Assembly (NCBI RefSeq): GCF_030285785.1
Contig: NZ_CP127247.1
Span: 930,001 to 994,000 of the forward strand
From: Parasedimentitalea psychrophila
Lineage (GTDB): Bacteria > Pseudomonadota > Alphaproteobacteria > Rhodobacterales > Rhodobacteraceae
Direction of reading: 5' to 3'
Length of the DNA: 64,000 nucleotides
A program made the translations under genes and the position numbers. Below are positions 32,971 to 42,619 of this stretch, piece after piece (the stretch's first letter is position 1; every line of letters starts with the position of its first letter). The notes beneath the pieces are model-generated. The model was given only the letters and a program-made list of their open reading frames with translations, had not been told where the DNA came from and did not search any database.

Positions 32971-34929
32971 ATGACGCAGAAAGACCGCCCCTGGCTGATC
33001 CGCACCTATGCCGGCCACTCGACCGCCAGTGCCTCAAACGCGCTGTACCGCAGCAATCTGGCCAAGGGTCAGACCGGGCTGTCGGTGGCGTTTGATCTGC
33101 CAACCCAGACCGGCTACGACAGTGATCACACTCTGGCCCGCGGCGAAGTGGGCAAGGTTGGGGTACCAGTGTGCCACCTCGGTGACATGCGGGCGCTGTT
33201 CGAGCAGATCCCACTGGCTCAGATGAACACCTCGATGACCATCAACGCCACCGCCCCCTGGTTGCTGTCGCTCTATATTGCCGTGGCTGAAGAACAGGGC
33301 GCCGATGTCCGCAGCCTGCAGGGCACCGTGCAAAATGATCTGATCAAGGAATACCTCAGCCGGGGCACCTATATCTGCCCGCCCAAGCCCAGCCTCAAGA
33401 TGATCGCCGACGTGGCCGAGTATTGCTATACCAACGTGCCCAAATGGAACCCGATGAACGTCTGTTCCTACCACCTGCAAGAGGCCGGTGCGACACCTGA
33501 GCAAGAGCTCGCCTTTGCCTTAGCTACCGGCCAAGCAGTCTTAGATGAGCTCAGGCCAAGAGTCCCCGCCGAGGATTTCCCGGCGCTGGTCGGTCGGATC
33601 TCGTTCTTCGTCAATGCCGGCATCCGTTTTGTCACTGAGATGTGCAAAATGCGCGCCTTTGTCGATCTGTGGGATGAGATCTGCGAGACCCGTTATGGCG
33701 TCACCGACCCTAAATATCGCCGCTTCCGTTACGGCGTGCAGGTCAACTCGCTGGGGCTGACCGAACAACAACCCGAGAACAACGTCTACCGTATCCTGAT
33801 TGAGATGCTGGCGGTGACCCTCAGCAAAAAGGCCCGCGCCCGCGCCGTGCAGCTGCCCGCCTGGAACGAGGCCCTCGGCCTGCCGCGGCCCTGGGACCAG
33901 CAATGGTCGATGCGGATGCAGCAAATCCTGGCCTATGAAACCGATCTGTTGGAATTTGATGATCTGTTCGAGGGCAACCCGGCAGTTGACCGCAAGGTGG
34001 AAGAGCTGAAGACCGGCGCCCGCGCCGAATTGAGCAATCTTGACGGCATGGGCGGTGCTGTGGCCTCGATTGAGTACATGAAATCACGGCTGGTGGATTC
34101 AAATGCCGAACGCCTGGGCCGGATTGAACGCAATGAAACCATTGTTGTCGGCGTCAACCGCTGGACCGAGGGCGAAGCCTCGCCGCTGCAAACCGAAGAC
34201 GGTGGTATCATGGTGGTGGATCCGGCGGTCGAGCAGCAACAGGTGGGCCGCCTGAATGAATGGCGTCGGGATCGCGACACTGGCCAGGTTCAGGCGGCGC
34301 TCGCAGCGCTGCGGCAGGCGGCTGCCAGCGGCGACAATATCATGCCCGCCTCTATCGTCGCCGCCAAGGCCGGGGTCACCACCGGCGAATGGGCGCAAGT
34401 AATGCGTCAGGTCCACGGCACCTACCGCGGCCCCACCGGGGTGTCGGGCTCGGTGTCCAACAAGACCGAAGGGTTGGAGGACCTGCGCCAGCAAGTTGAT
34501 GATGTCAGCGACCGGTTGGGCCGTCGGTTGAAACTTCTGGTCGGCAAACCCGGGTTGGATGGCCATTCGAACGGCGCCGAACAGATCGCCTTTCGCGCCC
34601 GCGACTGCGGCATGGATATCACCTACGACGGTATCCGTCTTACCCCTGCGGAACTGGTCGCGACAGCGCTGGAGGAGGCGGCCCATGTGGTTGGCCTGTC
34701 GATCCTCTCGGGCAGCCATTTGCCACTGGTCCAGGAAACAATGGACCGGATGCGCGACGCCGGCCTGGGGCATATTCCGGTGATCGTAGGGGGAATCATT
34801 CCGGATGACGACGCCAGGGCCCTGCGACAAATGGGGGTATCGCGCGTTTATACCCCGAAAGATTTTGAGCTGAATTCAATCATGAGCGAAATTGCAACCC
34901 TTGCATCACCCCAAAAAGTTGAAAGTTAA
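32971..34929 (+). CDS. ecm: Ethylmalonyl-CoA mutase (B12-dependent)
   Basis: A 652-residue adenosylcobalamin enzyme converting (2R)-ethylmalonyl-CoA to methylsuccinyl-CoA. The catalytic TIM-barrel part includes LIRTYAGHSTASASNALYRS and GLSVAFDLPTQTGYDSDH. The C-terminal B12-binding domain has the lower-ligand motif GLDGHSNG (Asp530, His532), then SGSH and VGGIIPDDD. It is shorter than methylmalonyl-CoA mutase (about 710), and with ccr next door this supports Ecm rather than Mcm. It is probably monocistronic. An H-NS-like gene lies 121 bp downstream. Confidence 0.94.
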   Translation: MTQKDRPWLIRTYAGHSTASASNALYRSNLAKGQTGLSVAFDLPTQTGYDSDHTLARGEVGKVGVPVCHLGDMRALFEQIPLAQMNTSMTINATAPWLLSLYIAVAEEQGADVRSLQGTVQNDLIKEYLSRGTYICPPKPSLKMIADVAEYCYTNVPKWNPMNVCSYHLQEAGATPEQELAFALATGQAVLDELRPRVPAEDFPALVGRISFFVNAGIRFVTEMCKMRAFVDLWDEICETRYGVTDPKYRRFRYGVQVNSLGLTEQQPENNVYRILIEMLAVTLSKKARARAVQLPAWNEALGLPRPWDQQWSMRMQQILAYETDLLEFDDLFEGNPAVDRKVEELKTGARAELSNLDGMGGAVASIEYMKSRLVDSNAERLGRIERNETIVVGVNRWTEGEASPLQTEDGGIMVVDPAVEQQQVGRLNEWRRDRDTGQVQAALAALRQAAASGDNIMPASIVAAKAGVTTGEWAQVMRQVHGTYRGPTGVSGSVSNKTEGLEDLRQQVDDVSDRLGRRLKLLVGKPGLDGHSNGAEQIAFRARDCGMDITYDGIRLTPAELVATALEEAAHVVGLSILSGSHLPLVQETMDRMRDAGLGHIPVIVGGIIPDDDARALRQMGVSRVYTPKDFELNSIMSEIATLASPQKVES

Positions 34930-35050
34930 TATTAAACAATAGCCATAATCGCCAAAAATGCAAAAAAGATGCTTAAAACCATCTGACAATTGGGCCAAAA
35001 GCAGTTACGCGCTAATTGGATAGCGTAGGTACTAAAAACTGGAGACTAAA

Positions 35051-35368
35051 ATGACCCTCAACCTTGCGGAAATGTCGCGTAAAGATCTTCTGCAACTCAA
35101 GACGGATGTTGATGAGGCGCTGAAGTCAGCCGAACAACGTGAACGTCTCGAGGCGCTTAAGGCAGCCGAGCAAGCCGCCGCACAATTCGGTTTTTCGCTT
35201 GAGGAAATTGCCAATGGCGGCCGTTCAATCGGCAAACGCTCAAAGGCAGCTCCTAAATACAGAAATCCGGCAAACCCTGAAGAAACCTGGACTGGCCGCG
35301 GTCGCAAACCGCATTGGATCCACACGGCCTTGACATCCGGCGCTGATATCTCTGATCTGGAAATCTGA
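35051..35368 (+). CDS. H-NS family nucleoid protein (HvrA-like)
   Basis: A 105-residue histone-like regulator. The N-terminal coiled-coil oligomerisation part runs from [20 protein letters not shown] to about residue 55. The C-terminal DNA-binding loop is [12 protein letters not shown] (compare T-W-T/S-G-x-G-R-x-P in H-NS). In Rhodobacter the family member HvrA influences photosynthesis and nitrogen genes; in general such proteins silence AT-rich foreign DNA. The 120-bp upstream region is AT-rich. A purine nucleoside phosphorylase gene follows 22 bp later. Confidence 0.9.
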   Translation: MTLNLAEMSRKDLLQLKTDVDEALKSAEQRERLEALKAAEQAAAQFGFSLEEIANGGRSIGKRSKAAPKYRNPANPEETWTGRGRKPHWIHTALTSGADISDLEI

Positions 35369-35390
35369 TCCAGAAACGGAGAGCGCTTTA

Positions 35391-36095
35391 ATGACCATTC
35401 ATATTGGTGCCGCAAAAGAAGACATTGCGGAAACCGTCCTTTTGCCAGGCGATCCCTATCGCGCCAAATGGGCGGCCGAAACATTTCTTCAGGACGTGCG
35501 CCTGGTCAATGAGGTCCGTGGCATGCTCGGGTTCACCGGCACCTGGAAGGGACATCGCGTCACCATCCAGGGCAGCGGCATGGGGATGCCCTCGCTGTCG
35601 ATCTACGTCAACGAGCTGATCCGCGATTTTGGTGCCCAAACATTGATCCGCATCGGATCCTGTGGCGGCATGCAGGATCAGGTCAAGCTGCGCGACGTTA
35701 TCGTGGCAATGACTGCCAGCAGTCTCAGCACCCCATCGCGCGGCATTTTCAAGGAGCTCAACTTTGCGCCCTGTGCCGACTGGAGCCTGCTGCGCGCAGC
35801 GGTGCAAGCCGCCGAGGCCAAAGGCACGACAACCCATGTTGGCGGGATCTACTCATCGGATGTGTTCTACGACGAACGCCCTGATCTGAATGAACAGATG
35901 GTACGCCACGGCATCCTGGGCGTCGAGATGGAAGCCGCCGAGCTGTATAATCTGGCGGCCCGACATGGACGCCGGGCTTTGGCAGTACTCACGGTTTCGG
36001 ACCACCTGATAACCGGCGAGTCGCTGCCATCTGACCAACGCGAGCGGAGCTTTGGCGACATGGTGGAAATTGCCCTCGCGGCTGCCTTTTCCTAA
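35391..36095 (+). CDS. deoD: Purine nucleoside phosphorylase DeoD-type
   Basis: A 234-residue hexameric phosphorylase that splits purine (deoxy)nucleosides to base and (deoxy)ribose-1-phosphate. Signature stretches are [54 protein letters not shown] and [13 protein letters not shown]. The catalytic aspartate lies in the SDHL region. It is 22 bp behind the H-NS-like gene, with a terminator after it. It could process nucleosides imported by the BMP transporter encoded upstream. Confidence 0.94.
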   Translation: MTIHIGAAKEDIAETVLLPGDPYRAKWAAETFLQDVRLVNEVRGMLGFTGTWKGHRVTIQGSGMGMPSLSIYVNELIRDFGAQTLIRIGSCGGMQDQVKLRDVIVAMTASSLSTPSRGIFKELNFAPCADWSLLRAAVQAAEAKGTTTHVGGIYSSDVFYDERPDLNEQMVRHGILGVEMEAAELYNLAARHGRRALAVLTVSDHLITGESLPSDQRERSFGDMVEIALAAAFS

Positions 36096-36152
36096 CCCTT
36101 CGCTGCGCATGTTTTCCCATTGGGTCAGCACGTCGCAGCAGACAGACCCTTA

Positions 36153-36188
36153 GCCCGTGCCGGAGACCCCTCCGGCACGGGCTTTTTT
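36153..36188 (+). terminator. Strong terminator after deoD
   Basis: GCCCGTGCCGGA (36153-36164) / TCCGGCACGGGC (36171-36182), a perfect 12-bp stem, followed by TTTTTT. It sits between convergent deoD and the DUF1989 gene. Confidence 0.93.
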
Positions 36189-36245
36189 GTCAGCGATGAG
36201 ATCAGCGGCCCGCAAAACCCTCATCCCGCGGCCAATCCGGAGCGG

Positions 36246-37139
36246 CTAGCGCCCGTGGCTGCCGTCATAAGTGTTGACCTGCGGAGCGACCCAGCCCTCC
36301 AATGCGTCAGCCGCCGGCGCAAACACTTCGACCAGCAGCGGGTGGCAGGCGGCGGCATCACTGGAATGTTCGGCGCTACAATCGCCACCCGGGCAGGCGC
36401 TGAGCGCCCCCAGCAGGTCAGTCTCGGCAAAGAATTCCAGATAATCACCGGGGCGCACCGGCGAGGCCTTCATGAAATATTGCCCGGTGTCTCGGCTAAA
36501 GCCAGTGCACATAAAGACATTCAACACGTCATGCACATGCGGTTCGGCCTCAGCCAGAGACAGGTCCAAATGATCCGCCAACGCCCGGGTCAGGTTGGAA
36601 TGGCAACAGTGATGATATTGGCTGCCGGCCAGCAGATTGCCGGTATAGGGGTCACAGCGGGTGCCGATCACATCATGAACCGAGCCACCGTATTCATCGA
36701 TACCATACCAGCCCAGCGTATCATCGGTGAGTGTCGCCATCGGGCGCAGGTAGGGAAAACTGCTCCACATCCGTTCTCCGGTCGTGATATGTGACCCATG
36801 CAGCGCCCGCGTCTTGCCGGAATAAAACCGCTCACCCAGATCATTGCGGTTCCACAGGTTCAAATCACCCACCTGCGCCCCCTCAACCGAACTGATGCGG
36901 AAAAAATGACCGGCCGACACCTCAAAACACGCCGCATCACGCGCCGGGATCAGCACCTCGTCCAGCTTGACCGCGCTGGCCCGCGCCCGGCGATACAGCG
37001 CCAGATCCACCGGCGGCAGACTGTCATTCGGGTAGCAGATCACCGGCGCCACAGCCCGGCGCGCCGCCGCATCCTCAGGCGCCTTCACCAAAAGATCCAC
37101 AGCGGTCTCAGAGGTCATCTCGGGGGCAGAATTACACAT
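36246..37139 (-). CDS. DUF1989 (urea carboxylase-associated) family protein
   Basis: A 297-residue protein with the DUF1989 core: VLIPARDAACFEVSAGHFFR, GAQVGDLNLWNRNDLGERFY, GTRCDPYTG and VHDVLNVFMCTGFSRDTG. The conserved Cys/His/Asp residues of these stretches resemble a metal-binding cupin-like site. Family members accompany urea carboxylase and aminomethyltransferase-type genes, but none are nearby here, so the role is open. It is transcribed leftward, convergent with deoD, and upstream lies a 382-bp gene-free region with palindromic repeat copy 3. Confidence 0.85.
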   Translation of the reverse strand: MCNSAPEMTSETAVDLLVKAPEDAAARRAVAPVICYPNDSLPPVDLALYRRARASAVKLDEVLIPARDAACFEVSAGHFFRISSVEGAQVGDLNLWNRNDLGERFYSGKTRALHGSHITTGERMWSSFPYLRPMATLTDDTLGWYGIDEYGGSVHDVIGTRCDPYTGNLLAGSQYHHCCHSNLTRALADHLDLSLAEAEPHVHDVLNVFMCTGFSRDTGQYFMKASPVRPGDYLEFFAETDLLGALSACPGGDCSAEHSSDAAACHPLLVEVFAPAADALEGWVAPQVNTYDGSHGR

Positions 37140-37297
37140 ATCTCGGGCTCCATCTTGGTCGCCCTATCAACGCCCGCTGGCCCGGCTTGCGCAAGCCCAA
37201 TTAGCGCAACCCCGGCGGCTTTCTCGACACTCGCCAACCGGATCAGCGGCTCCCGCGGCCGCCAGCCCGGCCGGCCAATGCCGACAGGCTTGCGGTC

Positions 37298-37380
37298 TTG
37301 GGCGTGGCGCCGCGCTTTGCGCGGCGCCACGCCCAACCAGAGGCAGGTGTCGAAGAGACCAACGATGGGCGGGAGGCCAT
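37298..37380 (-). repeat. GC-rich palindromic repeat, copy 3 (inverted orientation)
   Basis: Perfect 18-bp hairpin with arms 37298-37315 and 37319-37336 (TTGGGCGTGGCGCCGCGC and its complement) around TTT. The companion box appears as GGGCGGGAG at 37367-37375, so the unit is inverted relative to copies 1 and 2. The rest of 37140-37521 contains no gene I can support. Confidence 0.8.
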
Positions 37381-37521
37381 CTGGTTGTTTGCTTTGCAAG
37401 TGGGGCCAAGCCTCGGTGCCGATAGCAGCAGCTGTCCTGATGACATCAGCCTGCCGCCACGCCTGGGACGGTGACCCGCGCGCAGAATCCGGTCTCTGGA
37501 GTGCCAAATTCTCAGGCCCAC

Positions 37522-37689
37522 TCAGGCCGCAGAGTAATACGGCACTATTGGGCTTTCCGTCAGATCATATTCCGCCTGTGCAGCCGCCTGTGCGGCGACA
37601 GGTTCAGGTGTGTAATATGCCCAGGCCTGCTCCAGGTGCTTCAACGCGTCCTGCGCCTGCCTGTTCGGCAATCTGGTAACTTTCTGCAT
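37522..37689 (-). CDS. Small conserved-looking protein downstream of sdhB
   Basis: A 55-residue ORF: MQKVTRLPNRQAQDALKHLE, then QAWAYYTPEPVAAQAAAQAE and YDLTESPIVPYYSAA, ending TGA at 37522. A purine-rich GGGAGAGAAACG precedes the ATG. The phrase LEQAWAYYTPEP recurs, as I recall, in short Roseobacter proteins of unknown function. It has aromatic Tyr pairs at both ends, no cysteines and no membrane segment. It lies 193 bp beyond the sdhB stop on the same strand. I infer a real gene from start signal, composition and context. Confidence 0.6.
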   Translation of the reverse strand: MQKVTRLPNRQAQDALKHLEQAWAYYTPEPVAAQAAAQAEYDLTESPIVPYYSAA

Positions 37690-37882
37690 CGTTTCTCTCC
37701 CGACAGGAAATGGATGGTCGCGCGTGCAGAGAACATAGGCGCATCCGGCAGCGGGAACACCGGATGATCATGCCGTGTCGCCATGCAGAGACAGCATGGC
37801 TCTTGTTGACCCTGTGGCAGCACCACCAACGCAAAACGCCGCCCCTATGCGGGGCGGCGCTTCACCTTCGAATTGATCCGGA

Positions 37883-38662
37883 CTACAGCGTCCGTTCGAC
37901 CATCATCTTCTTGATGCTGGATATCGCCTCAGCCGGGTTCAGACCCTTGGGGCAGGTATTGGTACAGTTCATGATGGTGTGGCAACGGTACAGCTTGAAG
38001 GGATCCTCCAGCTCGTCCAGACGCTCTCCCGTCGCCTCATCGCGGCTGTCGATGATCCAGCGATAGGCGTGCAGCAGCGCGGCGGGGCCCAGGTAGCGAT
38101 CACTGTTCCACCAGTAGCTGGGGCAGGAGGTCGAGCAGCAGGCACACATCACGCATTCATACAGACCGTCCAGCTTCTTGCGGTCCTCGATGGTCTGTTT
38201 CCATTCCTTGGCCGGACTGTTGGTCTTGGTCTCCAGCCAGGGCATGATGCTGGCGTGCTGAGCATAGAAATGGGTCAGGTCCGGGATCAGGTCACGCACC
38301 ACCGACATATGCGGCAGCGGGTAGATTTTCACATCGCCCTTGATCTCATCCATGCCGTAGATACAGGCCAGAGTGTTGATGCCATCAACGTTCATCGCGC
38401 AGGAGCCACAGATGCCCTCGCGGCAGGACCGGCGGAACGACAGCGTCGGATCGATCTCGTTCTTGATCTTGATCAGCGCGTCCAGCACCATCGGACCACA
38501 GGTGTCCATATCCAGGAAATAGGTGTCTACCCGGGGATTCTTGCCGTCATCCGGGGTCCAGCGATAGATCCGGAACTTGCGAATATTGCTGGAGCCGCTG
38601 GGTTTCGGCCAGGTCTTTCCCGTGGTGATCTTCGAGTTCTTCGGGAGTGCGAATTCGACCAT
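37883..38662 (-). CDS. sdhB: Succinate dehydrogenase iron-sulfur subunit
   Basis: A 259-residue Fe-S subunit of respiratory complex II. It carries the [2Fe-2S] cysteines ([21 protein letters not shown]), the [4Fe-4S] group [15 protein letters not shown] and the [3Fe-4S] group [17 protein letters not shown]. It transfers electrons from SdhA FAD to quinone. It is the last sdh gene. Between sdhA and sdhB lies an unrelated P-loop protein gene. Length and motif spacing are standard. Confidence 0.97.
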   Translation of the reverse strand: MVEFALPKNSKITTGKTWPKPSGSSNIRKFRIYRWTPDDGKNPRVDTYFLDMDTCGPMVLDALIKIKNEIDPTLSFRRSCREGICGSCAMNVDGINTLACIYGMDEIKGDVKIYPLPHMSVVRDLIPDLTHFYAQHASIMPWLETKTNSPAKEWKQTIEDRKKLDGLYECVMCACCSTSCPSYWWNSDRYLGPAALLHAYRWIIDSRDEATGERLDELEDPFKLYRCHTIMNCTNTCPKGLNPAEAISSIKKMMVERTL

Positions 38663-38844
38663 GATGTGTCTCCTTGCTTAGCCACCTACCAACAGAGCCG
38701 TTGCCGCGCCCTGCTGACAGATGTTCATTTTTTCCGATGCCCGCGCCAGAGTACTGGCGATTCCGGGCGCGTAATTTTCACCCGCGTTTCCGCAGGCAAT
38801 GTGTTTTTCCAAAGCTGAATCGCAGACAGGGGCACTCACGCCGC

Positions 38845-39738
38845 TCACGACGATCCCCCCTCAGGCGCGGCATTCACCCCGGCAATCCGGGCCAGCAGTG
38901 CCGCATCCCGCGGAAACAGCCGTTCCAGCCGACCGGTCAGCTTGGGGTCATGCGCCGCCAGGTTGAGCACCGCCGCAAATTCCGGGTCCTCAGCCATTTT
39001 CTGCCACCGACGGCTGGTCTCCAGCTCGTCGGCACTATTGGCCTGCTTCTGAAACGACGAGCCGCCGCCATAGCGTTGCACGGGTCCCAAACTGTTGTCG
39101 CGCACAGGCAGCTCCAGCTGCCCCAGGATCATCGCGCGGTATTTTTCGCTGCGCACCCAATCGTCGTAACAGATGCAGGTAAAGCCCAGCTCATCGGCCT
39201 CTTCCACCTGTCGCAGCAACACCCCGTAATAGTCGATGGCCTGCAACAGGATCGCATTGCGGCGCAGCAGGCTGTAGGACTCATTGCCCTGCATCTTTTT
39301 CAGCAAGGACGCGGCCCAGTTCAGAAAGCTGCGGTAGATCAGCACGTCGCCGGTCAGCAGCGTTTCGTCAAACGGCCCCGAGACCGCGCGCAGTGGCGCG
39401 AACATCGCCGGTGTTACGTCCTCATAGGAGATCAGCAACAAAGCGCCCTGTTCTGCGCGCCCGGAAACCGAGGCCAGATTCTTGCGCGCCTTGCGGTGCG
39501 ACGCAAGGGTGCCGTCCACCTCAATCGAGCGAAAACTCTTGAACGGATCGGTGTTCGGCTTGCAATTGTTGAGAAACACCGAGTGCCCCGAGGGCGCGTT
39601 GCGTTGCAGCCAATTGGCAATGGCATGGTTTCCCGACCGGCGCATGCCAAACATCCGCAGCGCCTGCCCCGGAACCAGACCCAGACGGGTCCACTCCCTG
39701 GGCGGGCCGCCACCCAATTGGCGATCCACCGCACTCAT
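38845..39738 (-). CDS. P-loop sulfotransferase-like protein between sdhA and sdhB
   Basis: A 297-residue protein with an N-terminal P-loop-like GMRRSGNHAIANWL (residues 31-44), as in sulfotransferase-fold proteins (R-S-G-N/S-H/T), and a central YRSFLNWAASLLKK region that may be the second PAPS-binding part. No other sulfotransferase signature is certain. ATG 39738 has GAGG eight bases before it; a TTG upstream would add 14 residues. It is embedded in the sdh operon, 125 bp after sdhA and 182 bp before sdhB. A direct role in complex II is not evident. Confidence 0.7.
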   Translation of the reverse strand: MSAVDRQLGGGPPREWTRLGLVPGQALRMFGMRRSGNHAIANWLQRNAPSGHSVFLNNCKPNTDPFKSFRSIEVDGTLASHRKARKNLASVSGRAEQGALLLISYEDVTPAMFAPLRAVSGPFDETLLTGDVLIYRSFLNWAASLLKKMQGNESYSLLRRNAILLQAIDYYGVLLRQVEEADELGFTCICYDDWVRSEKYRAMILGQLELPVRDNSLGPVQRYGGGSSFQKQANSADELETSRRWQKMAEDPEFAAVLNLAAHDPKLTGRLERLFPRDAALLARIAGVNAAPEGGSS

Positions 39739-39863
39739 CGTCTGACCTCGGGGATAAAACCGCCGCCGATAGCGGTCCAACCCGCACAGGCAGGCAATGA
39801 CCGGAGCGCCAAGTCTCCCGTCAGTACCACTGTTTTATCCCTCAAAACCATCCGGCAGCGACC

Positions 39864-41669
39864 TCAGAAAGTCCGCGCTTTTGGCGCGACCTTGTTCAGG
39901 CTGATGCCGCCGTCTGCTTCGGTTGTCAGCGGCTTGACCACCACCGGACGGTGGCTCAGATCTACCTTAGCGCCATCAACCCGGGAGATTGTATGCACCC
40001 GCCAGTTCTTGTCGTCCCGCTCCGAGAAATCCTCATGCGCATGCGCACCCCGGCTTTCCTTGCGCGCTTCGGCACCGTGGATGGTGGCCAGCGCGTTGGG
40101 CATCAGGTTGGCCAGCTCCAGCGTCTCCATCAGATCCGAGTTCCACACCAGCGAGCGGTCGGTGACCTTGAGGTCATCCATCTTACCGGCGATCGCTGTC
40201 ATCTTCTCGACACCCTCGGTGAGGGTCTTTGAGGTCCGGAACACCGCCGCATCAGACTGCATGGTTTTCTGCATTTCCAACCGCAGCTCGGCAGTGCCGA
40301 CGTTGCCCTTCGCGTGGCGCAGCCCGTCAAAGCGGTCAAACGCAGCGTCGATTCCAGCCTGGTTCAGCACCGGATTGGGCGCCTCGGCATCGACAACCTT
40401 GCCGGCCCGAATGGCCGCAGCCCGGCCAAACACCACCAGATCGATCAGTGAGTTGGAGCCCAGACGGTTGGCGCCATGCACCGAGGCACAGCCCGCCTCG
40501 CCCACGGCCATCAGGCCGGGCACCACCGCATTCGAATCCTTGGCAGTGGGGTTCATCACTTCACCCCAGTAGTTGGTCGGAATGCCACCCATGTTGTAAT
40601 GCACAGTCGGGATCACCGGGATCGGCTCTTTGGTCAGATCAACACCGGCAAAGATCTTGGCGCTCTCGGAAATCCCCGGCAACCGTTCAGCCAGCGCCTC
40701 GGCTGGCAGGTGGCTGAGGTTCAGGTGGATGTGATCGCCATCCTTGCCCACGCCGCGGCCTTCGCGGATTTCCATCGTCATTGAGCGCGAAACATAATCG
40801 CGGGGCGCAAGGTCTTTGTACTGGGGCGCATAGCGCTCCATGAACCGCTCCCCTTCCGAGTTGGTCAGATAGCCGCCTTCGCCGCGCGCGCCCTCGGTGA
40901 TCAGACAGCCCGAGCCGTAGATGCCGGTGGGGTGGAACTGAACAAATTCCATATCCTGCAACGCCAGGCCAGCCCGCGCCACCATGCCTCCACCGTCACC
41001 GGTACAGGTATGCGCCGAGGTGGCCGAGAAATAGGCGCGGCCATAGCCTCCGGTGGCCAGCACAACCATCTTGGCGTTGAACACATGCATGGTGCCGTCG
41101 TCCAGCTTCCAGCAGACAACGCCCTGACACTGTCCGTCCTCGGACATGATCAGGTCGATGGCGAAATACTCGACATAGAATTCAGCGTTGTTCTTCAGCG
41201 ACTGACCATACAGCGTGTGCAGGATCGCGTGCCCGGTGCGGTCCGCCGCAGCACAGGTCCGCTGCACCGCAGGGCCATCGCCAAATTCGGTGGTGTGACC
41301 GCCAAAGGGGCGCTGATAGATCTTGCCCTCTTCGGTGCGCGAGAACGGCACCCCGTAGTGCTCCAGCTCATAGACCGCCTTGGGCGCTTCGCGCACCATA
41401 TATTCCTGCGCGTCCATGTCGCCCAGCCAGTCCGAGCCCTTGACGGTGTCATACATATGCCACTGCCAGTTGTCGGGGCCCATGTTGGACAGCGAGGCGG
41501 CAATGCCACCCTGCGCCGCAACCGTGTGTGAGCGGGTCGGGAACACTTTGGTCACGCAGGCGGTGCGCAATCCCTGTTCAGCCATACCCAGCGTCGCCCG
41601 CAGACCAGCACCACCGGCGCCAACCACAACAACGTCATACTCATGCGTTTCATATTCGTAAGAAGCCAT
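39864..41669 (-). CDS. sdhA: Succinate dehydrogenase flavoprotein subunit
   Basis: A 601-residue catalytic subunit oxidising succinate to fumarate. The FAD-binding [20 protein letters not shown] is followed by the covalent-flavin histidine in [10 protein letters not shown] (His48). The substrate region has [20 protein letters not shown], then the active-site RDYVSRSM and [10 protein letters not shown]. The C-terminal Fumarate_red_D domain includes [17 protein letters not shown]. It is co-transcribed with sdhC and sdhD (11 bp after sdhD). Confidence 0.98.
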   Translation of the reverse strand: MASYEYETHEYDVVVVGAGGAGLRATLGMAEQGLRTACVTKVFPTRSHTVAAQGGIAASLSNMGPDNWQWHMYDTVKGSDWLGDMDAQEYMVREAPKAVYELEHYGVPFSRTEEGKIYQRPFGGHTTEFGDGPAVQRTCAAADRTGHAILHTLYGQSLKNNAEFYVEYFAIDLIMSEDGQCQGVVCWKLDDGTMHVFNAKMVVLATGGYGRAYFSATSAHTCTGDGGGMVARAGLALQDMEFVQFHPTGIYGSGCLITEGARGEGGYLTNSEGERFMERYAPQYKDLAPRDYVSRSMTMEIREGRGVGKDGDHIHLNLSHLPAEALAERLPGISESAKIFAGVDLTKEPIPVIPTVHYNMGGIPTNYWGEVMNPTAKDSNAVVPGLMAVGEAGCASVHGANRLGSNSLIDLVVFGRAAAIRAGKVVDAEAPNPVLNQAGIDAAFDRFDGLRHAKGNVGTAELRLEMQKTMQSDAAVFRTSKTLTEGVEKMTAIAGKMDDLKVTDRSLVWNSDLMETLELANLMPNALATIHGAEARKESRGAHAHEDFSERDDKNWRVHTISRVDGAKVDLSHRPVVVKPLTTEADGGISLNKVAPKARTF

Positions 41670-41680
41670 GTCTTATTCCC

Positions 41681-42052
41681 TCACAGCGCGATTTTGGCGA
41701 GGGCAAAAAGCCCGGTGGCGATGGTGGCGTAGCTCAGGCCGATCACCAACATGATCAGCGCTCGGCGCATCGAGCCGCGCGCATAATCTTCGATCATCAT
41801 CTGCGCGCCCTTGTTGAAATGCAGAACAGCCACAAAAAGTGTCATCCCGGTCAGCAGCGCCGGAAAGGGGCGAGCAAATGTGGCCAGCACCTCTTCATGG
41901 CTGCCGCCGATCGCAGAGCCCAGAATGTATAGGAGCGTCGGCACCATAAAGGCCAGCGCCACGGCGCTCACCTGCATATACCAGTGATGGGCTGTGCCGG
42001 TTCCCGAGGCCCCATTGCCCTCGGCCCGCTTGCGGGCTGTCAGATAGCGCAT
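41681..42052 (-). CDS. sdhD: Succinate dehydrogenase membrane anchor subunit D
   Basis: A 123-residue membrane anchor with three transmembrane segments (about 26-48, 62-80, 96-118) that helps bind haem b and quinone. The residues ALIMLVIGLSYATIATGLFA form the last helix. HFNKGAQMMIEDYARG, with the conserved Asp-Tyr, is typical of SdhD. It starts 10 bp after sdhC and ends 11 bp before sdhA. Confidence 0.92.
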   Translation of the reverse strand: MRYLTARKRAEGNGASGTGTAHHWYMQVSAVALAFMVPTLLYILGSAIGGSHEEVLATFARPFPALLTGMTLFVAVLHFNKGAQMMIEDYARGSMRRALIMLVIGLSYATIATGLFALAKIAL

Positions 42053-42062
42053 GTTCGCCTCC

Positions 42063-42446
42063 TTATACCAAAAACAGGGTGATGACGGTCAGAACAACTG
42101 AGCCGATGATGATACCCCAGCCCAGCTTGTTGGCGGTGGGAATATCGAGCCCATGCCCGGCATCAAAATACAGATGCCGCAGACCCGCCAGATAGTGGTA
42201 CCAGATGCCCCACAGTGCCAGCGTCATCACCAGATTGCCCAGCCAGGAGGTCAACAGACCATTCACCACATCAAAATACGCAGGCGATGTCGCCGCCGCA
42301 AGCAGCCACCAGACGATCAGCAGAATCGCAAAGATCAAAGCGTTGCCGGTGATCCGCGTGAGGATCGAAGTGATCGAGCTCAGCTGCGGGCGATAAATAC
42401 TCAAATGAGGCGATAGCGGGCGATTACCCCGATTGACATCGGCCAT
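42063..42446 (-). CDS. sdhC: Succinate dehydrogenase cytochrome b556 subunit
   Basis: A 127-residue membrane anchor. RPLSPHLSIYRPQLSSITSI near the N-terminus and the haem-ligand region GIWYHYLAGLRHLYFDAGHG are canonical SdhC signatures, with three transmembrane helices. It is the first gene of the sdh operon. About 114 bp upstream of its start lies the first of a pair of TGTGATCACA palindromes shared with mdh and sucC. Confidence 0.95.
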   Translation of the reverse strand: MADVNRGNRPLSPHLSIYRPQLSSITSILTRITGNALIFAILLIVWWLLAAATSPAYFDVVNGLLTSWLGNLVMTLALWGIWYHYLAGLRHLYFDAGHGLDIPTANKLGWGIIIGSVVLTVITLFLV

Positions 42447-42559
42447 GGTGGCTCCTCTTCGGTTGGCTGACGGTGTTTTAGCGGATTTTTAGCGACTGTC
42501 ACCCAAACGAATGGTAAATAATCGTGGTATTTTGCCTGTTGGCGCTAAAAAATCACAGT

Positions 42560-42590
42560 TGTGATCACAGCATTCGGGCTTGTGATCACA
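42560..42590. promoter_or_regulatory. Paired TGTGATCACA operators upstream of sdhC
   Basis: Two perfect 10-bp palindromes at 42560-42569 and 42581-42590, centres 21 bp apart (two helical turns), beginning 114 bp upstream of sdhC. The outer site extends to TTGTGATCACAA. The same motif in the same 21-bp pair occurs before sucC, and singly before mdh. The regulator is unknown. Confidence 0.75.
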
Positions 42591-42619
42591 AATTCTCAAG
42601 TTAGAGAAGTTTTGCAGAC

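Noticed and set aside
33122-33132. A TGATCACA-like sequence inside ecm
   Set aside because: It lacks the TGT/ACA flanks on one side and is within coding sequence; not counted as an operator.
38663-38844. Short plus-strand frame MFIFSDARARVLAIPGA between the P-loop gene and sdhB
   Set aside because: Only 17 codons, no ribosome-binding site and no known family.
38674-40572. Long plus-strand frame (632 codons) opposite the sulfotransferase-like gene and sdhA
   Set aside because: Antisense shadow of confident genes, with no recognisable domain in its translation.
42560-42590. Classical CRP binding sites upstream of sdhC
   Set aside because: The half-sites TGTGA and TCACA are adjacent, with no 6-bp spacer, so a CRP dimer in its usual geometry would not fit.
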